From: Rhynchospora pubera
Lineage: Eukaryota > Streptophyta > Magnoliopsida > Poales > Cyperaceae
Assembly: GCA_028095005.1 (NCBI GenBank)
Contig: CM051459.1
Span: forward strand, 128,815,657 to 128,879,656
Direction: 5' to 3'
Length of the DNA stretch: 64,000 nt
Part shown: positions 60,766 to 64,000 of the stretch, one piece after another
Numbering within the stretch: position 1 is the first letter of the stretch
Layout: every line of letters starts with the position of its first letter
Position numbers and translations under genes: made by a program
The notes under the pieces: model-generated
Seen by the model: the letters and a program-made list of their open reading frames with translations, nothing else
What the model was told of the DNA's origin: nothing
The model's database searches: none

Positions 60766-61110
60766 CTGTTTAGAAAATAAAAAAATGGAAGTTTTTCTTT
60801 ATTGAATATTATAAATGGGCGTAACTCTAGAACTATACATAATATGGACCCAATAATTGAATACAACTATTGTAAAATCAATAAATCTAGCACTATGCAT
60901 AATATGGACCCGATAATAAATACGCAATGAAAAATGGCCATTGACCATTGACCCGAATTGCAATGAAAAATGGCCTAAAACAATGGCAAATAAGAGGCTC
61001 GGCCCATGAAGAAGGGTAGGGTAAAATATGGATTTGGGCTAAAAGAAAGGCGAGTAAACCAGCCCAATTAAGGGACATCTCGTATGGGCTCACATTGATG
61101 GTCAGTTACA

Positions 61111-61837
61111 ATCTTGCAAAAGAGATAGAATATTTCGTTATTATTTTTTTTTTCCATTCATTTTATGTTATTTTAGAATAACATCAATCGTTTATCTAAT
61201 AAGTATTTAACTTAAAACATTACCAAGAATTGTCCTCATATGTTTGAAATTGATACAAAACTTTTCATAAAGTATTTAATTAGCAAATATTTTGGATTTA
61301 GTTTCAAATGTAAACTCAACACATGAATACATTTCGCTTGAAACTGGATTTGGAATACGAACCATCTCACACCTGAGAATTATGACACTAAATATGTTCC
61401 TATTTTATGACAATCACCATAATACTTTTCAAGTAATATATAATATTTTTTAAAATCTAATATGTACTCAAATTTAATAAGATCAGAAAACTAAAAAAGA
61501 ACATCAAAGTATAAGTATGATAACCATAAGTATCGTTGTTTCATAATGATGGTTTATCTATTCAAATAATTTCATTAAAAAATACTTTGATATTATGTCT
61601 TATAATATTTAAACTTACAAAATTTGAAATCTTTGATTTTCTCCAATATTTCATTACAGTATTTTTTTTTCTTTTTAACATGTATCTTTTTTATTGGAAA
61701 TTAAAACACAAGTCCAAAATCTAAATGATTGGAACTGCACAGGAAAAAAAAAGGACACACTTTTATTGTTTTTACAAAAAAAATGAAGCATGCAATGCTC
61801 ATGTTTTGTCATTTCGAATCTATTAGATGACCATATT
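61111..61837. repeat. 0.7-kb dispersed repeat, copy B
   Basis: Same-orientation homologue of 53647-54365, about 7.46 kb away. Differences are spread evenly. The left neighbours (TTGAGTATA at A, GTCAGTTACA at B) differ, which sets the left boundary at ATCTTGCAAAAG. Confidence 0.85.
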
Positions 61838-62239
61838 ATACTATTTACATGTGTTTTCATGACTGAACAACATGTCTTTTTTCGCTCTTTGTGTGCCCTT
61901 ACCATGTACTATTTACATGTATTTTCATGGACTGAATAACCAAATAGGCAATAACATGTACAATCTCATTATGTTTATTCTCAAAATGGTAGAATGATTT
62001 ATTTAAATCTAAGCATAGATTATTTGTAGAGAGCCTTTGCCAACAAACATCAAAATCCTTACATAGTTTAGACCTCAACTAATGATTCAATTCTTGCTAG
62101 TTTTACTCTTTTCCCTGTTATCCCTCAATATTAGTGTAGTTAATGTCAAATAATTCAGTGTTAATTTGTGTCAAATTAGTGTAGTTCAGCCAATTTGAAT
62201 TGGTAGTTGTTACTATATTTGTTATTTATAATACTAATG
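61838..62239. other. Short intergenic stretch before the LINE
   Basis: AT-rich. TACTATTTACATGT and TTTTCATG occur twice (61848-61880 and 61906-61930). No gene seen. Confidence 0.5.
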
Positions 62240-64000
62240 TACTACTTCTGATACTACTTGGGCACTTTGTGGAGACTTCAACATCATTCTTCAGCTTTCT
62301 GAGACAACTGGTACTTCTCTTGATTCCACTGCCATGTGCTCTTTTGCTGATACTATATCTTCACTGAGTTTGATGGATTTAGATCTTCCAAACAAAAATT
62401 TCACTTGGTCAAACAATAGAGAAACTCCAACTCTTGCAAGACTGGATAGGTTTTTTATAAACATGTCTTTCTCTCATATCTTTCCAAATGCTACTCAACA
62501 AGTTCTGGCTAACACTTCCTCTGATCACTATCCTTTACTTTTCTCTTTTAAAGCTTCTTTCAGACCATCTAACTTATTCAAGTTTGAAAACTTCTGTTTA
62601 CTTTCACGTGAGTTCTCAGACTTGGTTTTGAACTTATGGTTTTCTTCTCCTCCTGCCAGCACTCCTGAACAACTTCATACTAAACTTACTCTTCTCTCTA
62701 AGGAAATACAAAGATGGGCAAAAGGAAGAATTAACAAAGTTAGAGAACAATCTCCTTTTATCTCAGCTTTCATTATGAGATGTGACGGAATCATGGAACA
62801 AAGGCCATTGACAGCACTTGAAAAGCTTCTCAAATGATTGCTAAAAAGAAGATTCACTGAGATTTCAGTTACTGAGGAAATCATTTGGACGCAAAGGTAT
62901 TTTTTCAAATGAAGACTGGAAGGAGATAGAAATACCTCTTTTTTTTCATGATAGAGCTTCTAACAACAAAATGAAAAACTTCATCCAGTCTTTGTTGGTG
63001 GATGGGGTTAGCATCTGATCAGAGATCAAAAGGATACACCTTCTTTCTTTTCTTCTGTAATCAAATGGGTAAGTCTCCTTTAGCAATCTGGACTACTCTC
63101 CTTTAGAAGCTCATATTTCTCATCAAGAAGTGATTGATGCTATTTCTTCATGGCTCCCTAATAAATCACCAGGGCCAGATGGATTTACTGGAGATTTCTA
63201 CAATGATTTTAAACATGAGTTAGCTCCTGAAATTGCTTCTACGCTAAACTTTGCAATAAATTGCGACTCGCTGCATCCTCTCAATAATTATATCATTGCT
63301 CTAATTCCAAAAGGTGACAACCCCACTACTACTTCTGACTTCAGGCCAATCAGTATTGTTCATTCAATTCAAAGACTGTTCTCTAAAAATCTCGATCAAA
63401 AGAATGAATCTTGGATACTTTTGGTACTCTTTCTGGGCTGAAGCTGAATCCAGTCAAATCTGACATGATTACAATTCACTGCCAACCTCAATTGTCACTT
63501 TAGCTGGCCACTACTTTGAACTGCATAAGAAGAATGTTTCTTTAGCATGAAATCAGTTCTGATAAAAGAAAGCTGATATTGATTTCTTGGCAACATGTGA
63601 CCAAGCCTAAGTTAGTTCGAGGGCTTGGGGTGCTTGATTTAGCTACTTCAATAATGCTCTTCTGGCAAAATGCATTTGGAAATGGAATGCAACATCTTAC
63701 TCTCTTTGGAAATCAATTGTTGTTCCATTGCAATCTTCAGGTTTATCCTTTTTTCCAGTTAACAGTAAGCTCACCCCTCAACTAAAAAGCATTGCTTGCT
63801 ACTTTGATGTTGGCTTCACTATTCAGGTTAACAATGATTTAGGCACTCTTTTCTGGCATCACAACTGGACTGGTCAAATCTTCAAATACACTTTTTCAGA
63901 CCTCTATTCTTTTGCAACCAACAAGTTCATCTCTGTACTTTCTTTTCCCCACAATTTACTCAACTTTCCTTCTTTTTTTTCACCTTTACTTGCTACTTCT
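62240..64000 (+). mobile_element. Decayed LINE (endonuclease, reverse transcriptase, zf-RVT pieces), truncated by window end
   Basis: Starts inside the apurinic endonuclease region: WALCGDFNIIL near 62256, then a frame 62334-62837 with FTWSNNRETPTLARLDRFF and SSDHYPLLF typical of plant LINE endonucleases. Reverse-transcriptase pieces follow at 63130-63370 (NKSPGPDGFTGDFY, ALIPKGDNPTTTSDFRPISI). The catalytic palm (the FADD-type motif) is missing: the frame jumps to a LSGLKLNPVKSD-like piece near 63425, so an internal deletion removed it. From about 63580, WQHVTKPKLVRGLGVLD and later FWHHNWTG are zf-RVT-region hallmarks. Several frameshifts and stops make it non-functional. The 5' end is truncated and the 3' end lies beyond 64000. 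Confidence 0.85.

Noticed and set aside
1..64000. CRISPR arrays, operons, tRNA and rRNA genes
   Set aside because: The direct repeats lack CRISPR spacer structure, the genes are intron-bearing plant genes, and no tRNA cloverleaf or rRNA segment was recognised by eye.

Overview
This is AT-rich nuclear DNA of a flowering plant. The evidence is GT-AG introns in plant gene families (NF-YA, class III HD-Zip, ALG12), a class III HD-Zip gene with 18 coding exons and the miR165/166 complementary site, and a dense plant-type load of Mutator-like (MULE), hAT, PIF/Harbinger, LTR and LINE elements. I cannot name the species. All exon models were assembled by eye from splice signals, reading phase and family motifs. 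The four main models each close in frame: NF-YA 189 aa, HD-Zip III 853 aa, hAT transposase 716 aa, ALG12 494 aa.

Layout. 1-3605 is a tandem array with a unit of about 99 bp, split by a 1,656-bp solo LTR (680-2335) that keeps its 5-bp target duplication; an orphan terminal exon follows at 3637-3762. 4569-9102 holds the NF-YA gene, with a CCAAT cluster upstream and a hairpin in the 5' leader. 9103-24480 has no gene I can support. It is a transposon graveyard with Tourist-like MITEs, nested MULEs with 9-10-bp target duplications, a PIF/Harbinger-like element, and a hAT element carrying nine AAACGG motifs. 24483-30737 is a PHABULOSA/PHAVOLUTA-like HD-Zip III gene with a leader uORF and a miR166 site split by an intron. 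30738-37510 is intergenic. 37511-41018 (minus) is an intact hAT transposase gene with five exons. 43221-49283 (minus) is ALG12, the ER mannosyltransferase, in 20 exons. 49566-51476 holds two adjacent MULEs, the second a possible Pack-MULE. 52573-52978 (minus) is a short two-exon coding relic I do not recognise. 53647-54365 and 61111-61837 are diverged direct copies of one 0.7-kb repeat. 56168-56838 is a MITE split by a 505-bp solo LTR. 59267-60765 (minus) is a frameshifted SINA-like E3 ligase pseudogene. 62240-64000 is a decayed LINE that runs off the window.

The host genes do not form a functional cluster: two transcriptional regulators (a CCAAT-box subunit and a leaf-polarity/vascular regulator) and one N-glycosylation enzyme sit as independent genes separated by transposon-rich DNA. 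The main points of interest are the transposon archaeology (seven MULE-type insertions with exact target duplications, nested insertions, and hAT elements with dense transposase-like motifs near an intact hAT transposase) and several small regulatory features around the two transcription-factor genes.
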